From contig SKCR01026742.1 of assembly GCA_019454045.1 (NCBI GenBank), forward strand, positions 42,468-106,467: 64,000 bases of DNA, given 5' to 3'. This DNA comes from Zanthoxylum bungeanum (taxonomy: Eukaryota; Streptophyta; Magnoliopsida; Sapindales; Rutaceae). The first letter of the stretch is position 1. The number at the start of each line of letters is the position of its first letter. Under the pieces are notes generated by a model. It was not told the DNA's origin. It saw only the letters and a program-made list of their open reading frames with translations, and ran no database searches. Position numbers and translations under genes: made by a program. Below, piece after piece: positions 35,634-47,665 of this stretch.

Positions 35634-37199
35634 GCCAATGCCAGTCTTAGATCTTGAGTAAGAATCACTCAATGGAAGGAAAAATGCTTAATATTTTGTG
35701 AGGGTTTTTCGCGTGCAAATTGGCAACCAATTTATTATCTTTGTTAATGTCTCATCATCATACACCCTTAAACATGCATTCTAAACACATAATAAAGCGC
35801 GTATAATAAAATAATAATGATATGCGGATGGATATTTTAAACATTGATCCTAGATCAAATCTCTCCATTTCTCTCTCCCGCTAGCACAAGTATTACTTCT
35901 ACCCGTTACACTACACTTCTAAAGAAACCTCATTTACATTGAGGGGAATAGGTGAGAAGAGAATACAAAGAATAAGGAGGTAATAAGGCTGGACACGCAG
36001 GTCCAATTAATAAATTCCAAATTTATTACAACAATTTCTAAAATTGCCCCACCCATCTAATATCCATCTGATATACATTATTCATGCATCGCAACCATGT
36101 ATTCACACAAGCATGTTATCAATCAATCTAATCCAATTAATTAATCTGATAATTAGTGATCATCCAATGTTCAAACAACGATTTAATTTTGCTCGAGTCA
36201 AACTCATTTTGCGAATAAGTACTCAAAGTACGAATTCTTGAATTAAATTAAACTACAAAATTAAATCCAATTCAATTTGTATTTAATACTAATTCGCTAT
36301 TTAATTCCAAATTAAATACTACACTTTATTTGACGAACCTTAACGATTTAAACTCCAAATTTAATCGTTACGGGTCTCAAAGCCCGATTAACGTCCAACG
36401 TCAATTTAATTAAATTCCCATGGGCTTTCAATTAATTTCTTAAGGCGTGGACTTTTGGTCAACTCGGGTCGAACCCAATAACCAAAGTCCAATCAATGAG
36501 TAACCCCATAAGCCTAGAAATCAATTTAGGCCCATTAGGCCCAATTAAATTTTAAAGGTCCATTAGTCGCATTTGGGCTTTATGGAAGCAGTTTTGGGCC
36601 CAATTGGATCCAACCAATTTGGCCTAAACATAATTTGGTACAACCAAGCCCAATAAGCCCAATTACAACACTTAAGCCCAATTTCACAAAATAGGTCCAA
36701 CATAATTAAATTACAAAAATTCTAAATTCCCAATTTAATTATGTAAAGTGTATAGCATAATTATTTACCCAATTAACATTTTCAAAACACCAATTAGCCT
36801 AATTAATCATGCTCATTAACATTAAATCATGTCAAACACAATTTAACAAAAAATCAAACCCAAACATGCTTAATAGCTCTCGGCAATGGGGACTAATTTT
36901 ATGTCAATTCTGAATTCAATCCAATTAAATCCAAATTAACATTAAATCAACATCCTCATCGTTTCAAGTCATCCAATGATCAATGAAACAAAAATTACCA
37001 AGAATTAGGGCATCTACACCTCTCGGCCAAGCAAGGAAATTTGGGGAAAAATGTTCCAAACACAATTTCTTCAAATTGATCTAATCAATCCTCAATCAAA
37101 CATGTTTTAAGCATACTCAAACATCCAATTTAATTAAAACATGCTCAAACACATTTTACCCAAATTTTAAGCCCTAATCAAATTTCATGCTTTTCAATC

Positions 37200-37211
37200 G
37201 CTCTGATACCA
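37200..37211 (-). other. C2 primer-binding site
   Basis: Minus strand TGGTATCAGAGC, the initiator tRNA-Met type, immediately after the 5' LTR of C2 (one intervening base). Confidence 0.9.
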
Positions 37212-37212
37212 T

Positions 37213-39203
37213 TGTTGGAGTTCTACGATCCCAAGGATCGAATACAAAGCATAAAACACATGTGCGAATACAACGAGGGAGTTGCGGAATACTTACATCG
37301 ATCAGTTGAGTGACGCGGTGATGAACAAAAAATATTTTTCTGCTCATCAACAGCTCACGGCAGTGAGCTTCTGTCCTTCCTCCAATTTCGGCTTCAATCA
37401 TCTTCATCAAGCTCCAAGCTTTGTGATTTGATTCCAAGCTCATGGGTGGACTTCCCTATCACCTTCGCATGTCTCTCGGAGCGCTAACTCTTGATGATTT
37501 TACCGCAAAATTATCACACTTTGCTTCCCATTGCTCACGGTTTTCCCAGAAAAACAGAACAAGAACAGCCCAAAATGGGCGTGTTGATGAAGAGAAGAAA
37601 GAGAAGAGAGTTGTGTGAGTTGTTTCTAATTTGTGTATCTTATACACAAATTTGAATTTCAAATTCATTTACAATGAATTTGGCTTTCAAAAAGTCAAGC
37701 AATAAATGATTTCCATCAACTCACATCAAGTAATCAATCAAGTGACAAGTTGTCACATCACTCAAAGTGACTAATGATTTGACGCTTGATGTGACTAGCG
37801 ATTTGACGCTTGATTTGACTTGCGTGCCGCACTCGAATTCGAAATGCGAATGGGCTCGTAAACAATCTCGGGCTCGGGTTCGCTAATTCCAAATTAACGA
37901 ATTTTTCGTTGCGACGTAATTAAATCTAATTTAATTAAATGCCTAGCATAATTACTATTCACATCGCTAACGCCCGAATTAAAATCTAATTTTAATTCCG
38001 CGTCGAAATCCAATTTCGTTTAATATATCAAATATATTAATTTATCGATTAATTCCAAATAAATCGTTATCTCTCTTTAAATGATATTTTATCCCAGATA
38101 AAATATCTCCGCAATTAATCATAGATTAATTTTCTCTCTCATCTAATTAATCCCAGATTAATTAAAAGTGTGAGTTATACGTCATCGGTGAATCTTCGGG
38201 AAGCGACTCATGAGATCCCCGAATATGTTGGCAGTAAATTCGGTCGTCGGACTATCCGAACACGTAAGTACCGATTTACAAGACAAGGTTGGCTTCTAGC
38301 AAAGCGCCATGCCTACCCAATTCTCCAGAAATATCCTTACAGGAATATAAGGATCTATATCAGGGGTAGTATACGTAGTATTGCGTATATCGATCCAGTA
38401 ACAGATGATCACATGCAAGGCTTGGGGCTGGTACAATGTCTGCCCCGTACGAAGCATATATCCGATTACGAGCAACTAGTCTCTTTATTATCGGATAATC
38501 ATGACCAAGTCATATTATCCCGATGGTTGCAACCCTTTAGAGAACCAGTTTTGTATCCATGCGCGATTATCAACTCCATATGACTGGAGTGACACTTCCG
38601 TCTTGACATCACACCCAACACACTACGATTCTCAATATACCCAGCAGAGGCGTACACAGAACCGGTTAAAGTCCTGGATGACCACAACCAAAGTATATTG
38701 ATTGTCGCAAGTATTAGCGGTGCAAGTCTCAAGTTAAGACCAAATACACCTACCCTGATTTCGGACTTCCATAGACATATAGTCATACTACCAATGGAAT
38801 TCCGAGGGGGTCTATCCAGAGCGAAGCTGTTTCCCGTACCATCGGTAAAACACAACCTCCTATTACACTTGCATGAGCATCCTATACCCAAATATATGAG
38901 AACTATGCCGTTGTGCCCTCACAACGTGCACAAGTGTAATACTAGTCTTTTACGTATTTATCGATGTCCAATCTCGATAATACTCTGACTAGGGATATTT
39001 AATGATTTATCCTTCGTGGATTGATACTGTCTCATATCATTCTCAATCCAGGAACAAATCATAAGGACCTCATATCATTTATACATCTTGGTGATCTAAT
39101 CACAAATGATAAGAGTGCAATCTTCTTTATCACATAGTTAATTTGTACAACAAACACCATGATCTGTACAAATAGTGACGCTATGGGTCATAATTGTCCA
39201 ACA
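37213..39203 (-). repeat. 5' LTR of C2 (1991 bp)
   Basis: Partner of the LTR at 29378-31424. Carries the same 15-bp palindrome at 37742-37756. The right end TTGTCCAACA is followed directly by TSD CATAC. Confidence 0.9.
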
Positions 39204-42034
39204 CATACTACATTTCTGTCAACACTTACTTAGTATTTCCTCTCCTATTTGTTATTACACCTCGACAATTTCACTTTATATACTTGTATCAGCTAACCTT
39301 TTGATTTACTCTTCTACTTCGTTCTATATCTGAATCTACTATAGGTCATATCTCTTTTTCTTTACCCGAATGATACTTGTCTTCATATGTCCTTGGTTAT
39401 TCTTAACGCTGTCATTTACATTCTTATTGTATGTTTAACTAATACTTTTTTTCTTTTTGTTACCTTATCTAACAGCTTCTCTTTATATCTCTTACTTAGG
39501 TTATCTCTTCCTTTCTTTTTATTCTGATTTGTTGTTGTACTTAAGAGTCGTATGATTCGATCATCTATCACTGCACATATACTTGCTTCTAGAGTATCTC
39601 AAGGTTACGCTTCATGTCCATCTTTGTTACTAGTATTGATCGAGGGTTGGGAGGGTGGGAACTAGTCTTGAGGCCCTTCTGTTACGGTGTCTCATTGACG
39701 CATACTTTCGCCTAAGATTCTCGTGTATATCTGTCTGGTATCTCTATCTACACTGAGTACCACTGCTAAAACTTTTCTGACTTACCTTTTCTAACTTTAC
39801 TCCTAATCATTTTCATCAATTAATCACATTGCATCCTCTAAAGTCCTTCAAGAAGCACTCTCTAACAAGTTCCTTATACTGTTTCTTTACTCTTTCTGTT
39901 GCTTAACTATCTGCAATTACTATGTTCTTTCTCTTGGTACTACTATAATCTCTTTACTATCTTTCCTAAGGGGCTCATTCCGCTATGAAGGTTCCTTTCC
40001 AATCTTAGTTCCTCGACTTCTTATTCATTTACTCCCTTGAAAACTCTATTTACTTCAACTACTAAGGTCATCTTCTACTAAATCTTTGGTCCATACATTA
40101 CACTCTTCCTAAAATCCTTCTTCTTCTCAATACCATGAGCCATCTCGTGATTTGTATAATCATTTACTCTCATTTACTGATTCTTTTCTTTACTAAGCTC
40201 TAGGGTCCCACAACTATCATCGATTCTTTACTCTATTATTTCTTCATTATGTTATCTTTGCGCCCAAATATACTAAATTTCCTTGTTACTCCTCTCATTT
40301 CTTATACCATTTTCATGTCCTATTTCCTTACTATACTTCTTACTAAGATAATTATGAGTCATTCCTCTATTTGGTTCTTAAATCTCAACCTTCTGTTCCT
40401 GCTATAAACCTTGATTTGATCACTTTATCATATTGTCCATACTGATACTCTTATCACTTCTTAAGTATCTTCAACTTCATAGGTCTATTCTTATATTCTT
40501 CTACAGATCTCTACTGACTCGGGCTTATCTGTGGGTTATACAACTTTTGATCTATTTGTGAGCTTCTACTAGTCTAGTAAGTCCTACTCTAACTTCCTTA
40601 AATCTTTGAGCTACCCTGGGTTTTCTTCTTTATAACCTCGAAACTTCCTTGATCCTTTTTCTAGGTGGTCCACCTTTTAGGGTTCTTCCATTTCTTGAAA
40701 TGGACTTCCGTTGAGTTTTCTTATGGTCGCCTATACTCATGCTGATAGGAACTACTTATATCTCATTAGTTCTTTTCTTTATGCTTCGGGGAGCTCCTTC
40801 ATCCTTATTCTAATACTTTATGTCCTGATGGAGCCTATTGCTCATGAAGGATGGGTATGAGATAGACTCTGTTATGATAACTTCCTTAACTAGTATCTCG
40901 AAGGAGTGAGGATCTGGGTAGGTCGGGGGCTTTATCTATCAAAATCCTTGACTAGGGAAACTAACTATTGTTCTATCGTCATTCATCTTACTTACCTACA
41001 AGCCTAAGTTCGGGAAATCTGAAATATTTATATTTCTATGGCATTCTGTATCCATTAGAAGGCTCCATAATTGACCTTGACTTTCTTACTTCTTCTATCT
41101 TATAGCGGTCTTTGATTATTCAATGAACTTGCTACCTATACAAGAAGGTTCAGAAAAATATTGGATCATCTTGGAGGAATTCTTCTGAGGTAGAAAGGTA
41201 TCTCGCTCAAGGGAAAGAACATTTTCTTAGATCTACTCGACTTTTATTCTGGTCTAGTCTTACTACATTCATCTTTACTACTAGTTCTGGTATTATCCTT
41301 TATTACTTAGCTCCACGTCTCTGATTCTTATTACTATAAATTTCGGCATTTCTTGTCTGTTTCTATTTCTCTATCTCTATTTACTTTCAATTACTTAGAT
41401 ATCTACCTTCTGTATCTTACTCTGCTTCCTAACTTTTCTTTTTCTTCATATTTTCCTGAATAGGTACTCATAGGTCTTTACTATCTATAGGAAGTACTTG
41501 AAGACTACTGGTTCGGCTTGAAGAAGTGTTCTGAGGAGGGAAGAGATCTTACTTCTAGACACTCTATTACTTGTTCGGGATTTTCTATTCTCCTGTATAT
41601 TCTTGGGTAAATATCCTCAAAATCTCTCTGCCTTAATCCATCTCCTTACTATTCTTTATTTCTGGCTACCTATACTTTGATGCATTCCTTTAAGCTTTCT
41701 TATAGCTTTCTTTTCTCACTTCTCTAATAACTTTTCTTAAAATCCTACTGTCTGGTTCCATAAATCGTTTATTCTTCTGGTGTTGAATCGGTATAACTTC
41801 AAGTAGATTTCTTAACTTGTATCTAGAGTGTGCTTGTCCTTACGAGGAATACTACTTAAATGATTTAGAAGGCTTACTAACCTGTCTATGGAGCTTTGAG
41901 GACGTACTCGAGGATCGAATACTGGAGAGGTAGAGCCTCATATATGGGTATCTCGGACATACTGCGTATACAAGACCCCATCACTCTGCCCACTGCAGTC
42001 ACTGACTCCATAGACCATGCTCTGATATCATCTT
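39204..42034 (-). other. gypsy-type internal region, 5' part
   Basis: About 2.8 kb of C/T-rich (+ strand) sequence with stops in every frame. I could find no gag, zinc knuckle, protease or RT motif. This is the basis for calling the element LARD-like rather than autonomous. A decayed polyprotein beyond visual recognition is the alternative. Confidence 0.5.
42019..42030 (-). other. primer-binding site of the gypsy-type element
   Basis: Minus strand TGATATCAGAGC, one change from TGGTATCAGAGC, 4 bp after the 5' LTR. Confidence 0.8.
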
Positions 42035-44695
42035 TATAACATCCCTGATTTGGGAGATGTTACCGGCAGGGGATAACAGTACTAACCTCATCAGCCTCTG
42101 ACTAACTACCTATAACTTATTCTAATAAACTTATCTTGATTTGACCATACTGTGTGTGGGATCGTAGCCCAACTCGAAAACACTGAAAACAAATTCAATA
42201 TTAATTATTGTACTTGATAACAATTGATTTTATAAAGACTACACACATCAGAACTGATACAAGACTCATATTTGACTATGACTCGTACTTGACCAAGACT
42301 GGACTTTTACTTAAACTTTGACTCGTACTGGTGGACTCCATACCCAGTGACTACATCAGTATCCATCCTCCCGATCTCGTCCTCCGAGAATCCTGTAAAA
42401 CATAAAGACTGGAGTGGGGGTTAGATCGTTATTCGATCTAAGTGAGTGGACTAAAAATGAAAAACTATTATAAAACACTTGGTTCTAAAACTGAAACTCA
42501 TAAAATAGCTTTATAAGAAAACTGGTGTTCTGTTTTTTTAAAACTCTGAACTTCTTTCTAAAATCTTTTATAAAACTTCTATTTCGGGAAAACTATCTTT
42601 TCTAAAAACTCTTTTGAAAACTGTAACTGAAATCTGAAAACTCAGCCTGAAATATGTATCTCTGTTTGAAAAACTTGACGTATGAGGACGTTACGTATCA
42701 CCGTCCCCCCATACGCCTAATTGTAGCCAGCAGTACAAATCCATGACTTTGGGGCGTTAAGTATCGTTGTCCCCCAAAGGATGCCACTACTGTCTCTAAT
42801 ACCGGTGGTGCTCTACGCCCAGGAAAACGACTCAACTGGGCGTGTCCGGGAATAACTCAACCGGGTCTTTGAAACTGGCGGTCTTGGGGCGTTCCATATC
42901 GCCGTCCCCCAAGCCACAAACTAGAACTGATGGTGCGGATCTATGCTACCACAAAAGCTCTGAACTAGAGTCTAGGTACACGAACATATGCCGTCATCCT
43001 GACACTGAAACTATGATCTAGGGCCGTTACGTATCGCCGTCCCCCTAGTCCTCTACATGTGCACATGCCCTCTTTCCGTCAATTCCATTTCTGTCTCAAG
43101 TTACATACTGGGGTGAGTTTTTACCTCATGCCCCGAAAAACATGAAAATCATACTTTAAATCTTAAAATTGTAAACAATATTTTCTGAAAATCACATACT
43201 TTCTCAAAACATATTTGTATATGAACAATAACTAAAAATGATATCTTTTAACGCCCTAAAGCGTAAAATATAAGTTTGAAACAAAAATAAAATTATTTTT
43301 AAAGAAGAGTGTCCACTCACTGTGTTTGAGTCTGGCTGGCACTGGATCCTTGATCGAAGGAGAATGTGATTCCTGAGGATAACCTATGATCGGAACTTAA
43401 TTAGAATCAACATAGTAAAATAATCTCGATACTTTTAGTACTTAAAGATTCATTCGTATTATATACACATGGCTTATGATGATCATAATTTGATATAGGA
43501 TATGTGAACAAACTGATATGAGTCCCTAAATGTGGCCTCTAACGCGCTAGGGCAGAACTGGGGTGTTTAAAACTGATTTGGTGCACTCTGCGCCTCGCGT
43601 CGCGACGCAAGAAGGACTGCGAGTCGCGACGCGCAGCTCTCTGAATCCAGTAGTCATTATGCTATTACGTCGCGATGCGCTATTGTTTCTTGTGTCGCGA
43701 TGCGTGCTGGGTTTTCCAAGATCTGATTTCCTTCTCCAAATTCATCCAAAGTTCAAGTTATCCAACCCTACTTCATTCCAACACTTCCATACCATAAATC
43801 AATACACAATACACCATCATCCACTCAATTTAACATTCATCAAACCCTCTATTTATCAATAATTCAAGTTTTAATCCATGTTACATACTTAATCAAGTTA
43901 TACCCAAAACCCACAAATTGGGATTATCCATGTTTCTATGGTTTTTAATGTCAAAATTTCATACTACTATCATCACTACCAAGCTCCAAACATGATACAA
44001 ACACTTAACTTATCAAAACTAAAGATTTACAATATGGTCATGAATTATTACCTTTCTTTTTCTTGGTTTTCCTTCACTTCCATAGCCTCCAATGGTTGTT
44101 TCTATCTTCCTTCTTCTTCTTCTTCTTCTTTCATTTCTTTCTTCTTATTCTTTTCTTTCTTTCTTCTTTCTTTTTTCTTTCTTTTATTTCTTTTCTTCTT
44201 TTCCATCTCACGTTACTGCATTTCTTTTTGCTTCACAAATTTTTTTTTTGTGAACAGTACTTGCCTTATATAGTGGAGGTGCCTTAGATATTTTGTAAGT
44301 GGTGGAAATGTGTAGAAATAGATAGAAAGTTTGAGATTTATCATTTTAACCCCGAAATTACTATTCATCCATATTTTAACTCGTATTTTTGACTAGCTTA
44401 TTGTCCGATTTTGGGACATATTCAATGCAAAGGTTGTAGGTCTCGATCTCAGCTTTCCGATGATATAAAATTCATAAAAATCAGAGATCGTATGAAAATG
44501 TTACGCCCTAAATACCATGGGCGGTCCAAAGGAAATACGGTACAGTCTCGTCCCAGGACTTCGAGAAATTTACCGATTGTCTCCAAAGTCATCTCATAGG
44601 CATATTTGAGTCTCAACATAATTTATTTTATATTATATTCTTCCAACAATACCACAGTACTACAATGTAATAGTAACTAAACTACGGTCGTTACA
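42035..44695 (-). repeat. 5' LTR of the gypsy-type element (2661 bp)
   Basis: Begins (minus) TGTAACGACCGTAG and ends GGATGTTATA, the last CA being mutated to TA. It contains the minus-strand TATA box at 44273-44264, the same four hairpins at 42679-43048 and the same GTCGCGACGC repeats at 43595-43705. Confidence 0.9.
42679..43048 (-). other. four hairpins with a shared loop, 5' LTR copy
   Basis: Hairpins at 42679-42715 (CGTATG/CATACG), 42747-42779 (CTTTGGGG/CCCCAAAG), 42883-42913 (CTTGGGG/CCCCAAG) and 43018-43048 (CTAGGG/CCCTAG). Loops are ACGTTACGTATCACCGT, CGTTAAGTATCGTTGT, CGTTCCATATCGCCGT and CCGTTACGTATCGCCGT. In hairpins 2 and 3 the outer arms pair better here than in the other LTR. Confidence 0.85.
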
Positions 44696-45030
44696 ATAGC
44701 TGCTTCAGAAGCTGCTAAAAAAGCTATTTGGATTAGAAATTTTATCACAGAACTTGGCGTTGTGCCTAGTATTGCTAATTCGATCCCATTGTACTGTGAT
44801 AATAACGTAGCCATTGCGCAGGCTAAGGAGCCGAGGGCGCATTCCAAGTCTAAACACGTGGAAAGGAAAAACCGCGTAATTAGAGAGATTATTGAACGAA
44901 AACACATAGTGGTCTTGAAGGTTCAAGGACAAGACAACATAGCAGACCCGTTTACAAAGGCCTTACCTCCTAAGTTATTCGATAAACATGTGGAGGAGAT
45001 GAGACTACGGTACCATCCAGATTGGCACTA
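44696..45030 (+). pseudogene. C1 RNase H, C-terminal part, displaced by the gypsy-type element
   Basis: Continues the C1 polyprotein after a 19-kb interruption: IAASEAAKKAIWIRNFI, then YCDNNVAIAQAKEP, HSKSKHVERK and the C-terminal tail DNIADPFTKALPPK, ending at a TAA at 45029. These are the Copia RNase H active-site and tail motifs. About nine residues are missing at the junction. The frame itself is clean. Confidence 0.9.
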
Positions 45031-45044
45031 AGCAAGTGGGAGTT
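45031..45044 (+). other. C1 polypurine tract
   Basis: AGCAAGTGGGAGTT immediately before the 3' LTR start TGATGGAG. Confidence 0.85.
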
Positions 45045-47665
45045 TGATGGAGTTAGTGCTTGGAGTGCCAATCCGAATTATATATTTTATTATTTATTAA
45101 TAAAATAACTATATTTTTTTATTTCATACCTCATTAATGGTATTTTCATTATGCGTATTAGATTGATGTATAGATATGCTAATAATAACATCGACCTTAG
45201 AATAGTTTTGACACTATGTATAAACTATTCTTAAATTAAATATTCCTAGTCGTTGGTTTTGGAATACGATTGAATTCCTATAACCTATAAGACTAGCACA
45301 TGTCGTATATTAGAATTATAGTTCCAATGGTTTAACTGGATGTACCATGAGTTTTGTAAACTCGTATAGACATGTGGGTATTCGTTGAAGCGAATACTGA
45401 ATGACTTACAAACGATTCCTAATAGTTGGAAGTTCAGACCACCGCCAATAGGAATCTCCTCGAGTCGAGTAGCATATGTAATCCTTTGACTATAGGATAT
45501 CATTGATTTTGTGTGAGATCCTCCACACTTTGATGTCATGTATGTCAGAAACCTTTCATGGTTTGGCCTCTAGATGTTCGTTGGGTGTGGACCGATGCAC
45601 TCAGTAATCAAGTGCAAAGTAAGATAGGATCCGTCGGCCCATATGGGTACCATAACAAGTTTAGGTATCCATGTTAGTAAAGTCACGATTCTTAAATCTT
45701 TGGCCAAAGTCGATCACCTAGGGTGGATCACATCAGCTATGAAGAATCATGGACATATCGACATGAGATGTGCGTCTCGGAAACTTGACGGTATATTCTA
45801 TGTTTCCCAAGCACAACTCGGATAGCCTACGACAGAGAGATTGTTAAACATATGTGATGACCTCGACTTGTATAGTTCAGAAAGGTCGTTCGTGTTATTC
45901 GCGAATTCGGAGGTGGTCGAATTGCGTACATATTAGTTAGGCTTATATGAAGAACGTGTATGAACTTAGAGAGTCCCAATATGAAGTGTACTCATTAAGC
46001 ACTTGGGTAGCCGATTATTTTTGATAAAAGATAATATTCGATATTATAATTATCAACTAAGATAATCAAGTGTTATTGGATAACATTGATTATTTACTTT
46101 GACCAAATTGGATTAATTCAATAATTACAAAGGGATTAATTGTAAAATCATAATTATCTCTACCATTTGAGGATATTATGGTAATTGTAAGTATGCAATA
46201 ATAAGTGGTTTTGGCTTGATTTAATTGGATTAAATCAATGTGGCAAACATTCAACTAATCCATTTCCTAATCTTTGGCTTGATTTAATTGGATTAAATCA
46301 AAGTGGGATACAACAGAGATTAGTCACACCTAATTATACATATTTGGACAATTAGATTAAGCACACTTAAAAGTGATTACAACTTTTATTAATTAAAAAA
46401 TGCCTAAGTTTTGCTATAAATAGCAAGCTTTATGAAGGTTTTAATTACAAGAAAAAGAATAAGTATAAGCATAAGCAAAAACAAAGCTTCAGTACGCTAT
46501 AGACAAGTTATTCTTGAGAGATTAGCTTAAGTTAGAGAAGTGTTTAGAGAAGCCTGTAAGGTCTCTAAAATATTTCATCTAGGATAAATCGAGATTGGAT
46601 CTTGAAGTCAAGCTTGGTTGCATTGGAAACAAGATTGGATCTTGGAGTCAAGCTTGCACACCTTGGAGGTTCTCCAATAATTTCAACAAAGGAGAAGTAG
46701 ATACGCTATAGACAAGTTATTCTTGAGAGATTAGCTTAAGTTAGAGAAGTGTTTAGAGAAGCCTGTAAGGTCTCTAAAATATTTCATCTAGGATAAATCA
46801 AGATTGGATCTTGAAGTCAAGCTTGGTTGCATTGGAAACAAGATTGGATCTTGGAGTCAAGCTTGCACACATTGGAGGTTCTCCAATAATTTCAACAAAG
46901 GAGAAGTAGATTGGATCTTGCATCAAGCTTACTAGGTAATGTTTGATATTCTCATAAGCTATGTTCATTTGTGAATTAGATGCATGATAACATAGCTTAA
47001 TATTGAAATAAGGTTAATCAATTGTGTTAGGATACTTTAGAAGTATAAACACAACATGCTTATGTATTAGGTCAAAGATGTTCATGTTGGACATGAAACA
47101 ATTAGTAAGAGTTTGGAACTCTAAATTAAAGCTTAGAGTTATGGCTACCATTATAGAATCACTTCACCACCTTTGAGTGACCTAGAATTGTTCATGAGAC
47201 ATTTCTTATTGGGATTTTATTTTTGGTTGTAATTTGATTCAAGAAATGCATATATATTTAGAATTTATATATGTTTATTTTATAATAAGTGTTGTGGTTG
47301 GTTTTAAATTAATATTGTTTTGGGTTATTTTTAAAGTGTTTTAAGGTTTTTTTTTTTTAGAAAATAATTTTAAAAAAAGGTTGATGCATTGCTCTCGGCA
47401 AAATTGGCCGAGAGCTAGGCGCTGCAGCGCCAGACATGCTGCACAGGCAGCATTCCTAGTTCCGAGAAATTGATTTTTTGCCGGTTTTTATCCTGACGAT
47501 TTTACATTATCCAGATTTATTTCTGGTTTTCCTTAAAATACTTGGAAAATAAAATTATATTTTATTAATTTTAAAATACACTCATGCTTGATATCCACAG
47601 GTTAGACCCATTTCCGGTGCGCGGGGCCCCGATCAGACCCTAGGGGTTCCACAACTGCCCCAACA
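45045..47665 (+). repeat. 3' LTR of C1 (2621 bp) with internal tandem duplication
   Basis: Matches 17953-20417. A 209-bp unit (TACGCTATAGACAAG to GGAGAAGTAGA) is present twice in tandem, 46493-46701 and 46702-46910, nearly identical. About 50 bp of the palindrome-rich stretch present in the 5' LTR are absent near 47435. TATAAATA is at 46415-46422. TSD GATTT follows at 47666. Confidence 0.92.

Larger units (their letters stand above)
31425..37212 (-). pseudogene. C2 internal region: decayed gag-pol
   Basis: On the minus strand near 31760-31690 a Copia RNase H remnant reads IAAAEAAIEAIW, and near 31530-31495 the C-terminal tail reads DNHANPLTKVFS. A gag zinc-knuckle-like remnant (GHIPKCLPK) lies in a 108-codon frame at 34510-34184. 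No continuous polyprotein frame survives. The distance from the knuckle to the pol end (about 2.7 kb) is shorter than a normal Copia pol, so parts have been lost. The leader and gag side (35100-37200) is AT-rich and non-coding in appearance. Confidence 0.7.
29378..39203 (-). mobile_element. Copia-type LTR retrotransposon C2 nested in the gypsy-type element
   Basis: Minus-strand element of 9826 bp with a perfect TSD CATAC (29373-29377 and 39204-39208). LTRs start TGTTGGAGTTC and end TTGTCCAACA (+ strand). The primer-binding site at 37200-37211 reads TGGTATCAGAGC on the minus strand, and the polypurine tract AAGTGGGAG is next to the left LTR. The coding region is heavily decayed. Confidence 0.93.
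25635..44695 (-). mobile_element. Ty3/gypsy-type LTR element with little coding capacity (LARD-like)
   Basis: Read on the minus strand: 5' LTR 44695-42035, a primer-binding site, an internal region of about 3.9 kb (split by C2), a polypurine tract and a 3' LTR 28269-25635. LTR ends are TGTAACGACC...GGATGTTACA. Just before the 3' LTR, the minus strand encodes GFEDDSYFKGEEFVT, the usual C-terminus of plant gypsy polyproteins, with AAGGGGGAAGAAT as polypurine tract. No gag, protease, RT or integrase domain could be recognised in the rest. No TSD is present: the flanks are ACAGT and ATAGC, and about 27 bp of C1 RNase H are missing at the junction. Confidence 0.88.
17953..47665 (+). mobile_element. 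Copia-type LTR retrotransposon C1, complete but interrupted by nested elements
   Basis: LTRs at 17953-20417 and 45045-47665, a tRNA-Met-type primer-binding site, gag, protease, integrase, RT and RNase H in Copia order, and a polypurine tract all lie on the + strand. The TSD GATTT is perfect (17948-17952 and 47666-47670). Two insertions interrupt it: a hAT-like element (23848-24733) and a gypsy-type element (25635-44695, itself containing C2). Without them the element would be about 9.8 kb. All coding parts carry stops or frameshifts, so it is not autonomous today. Confidence 0.95.
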
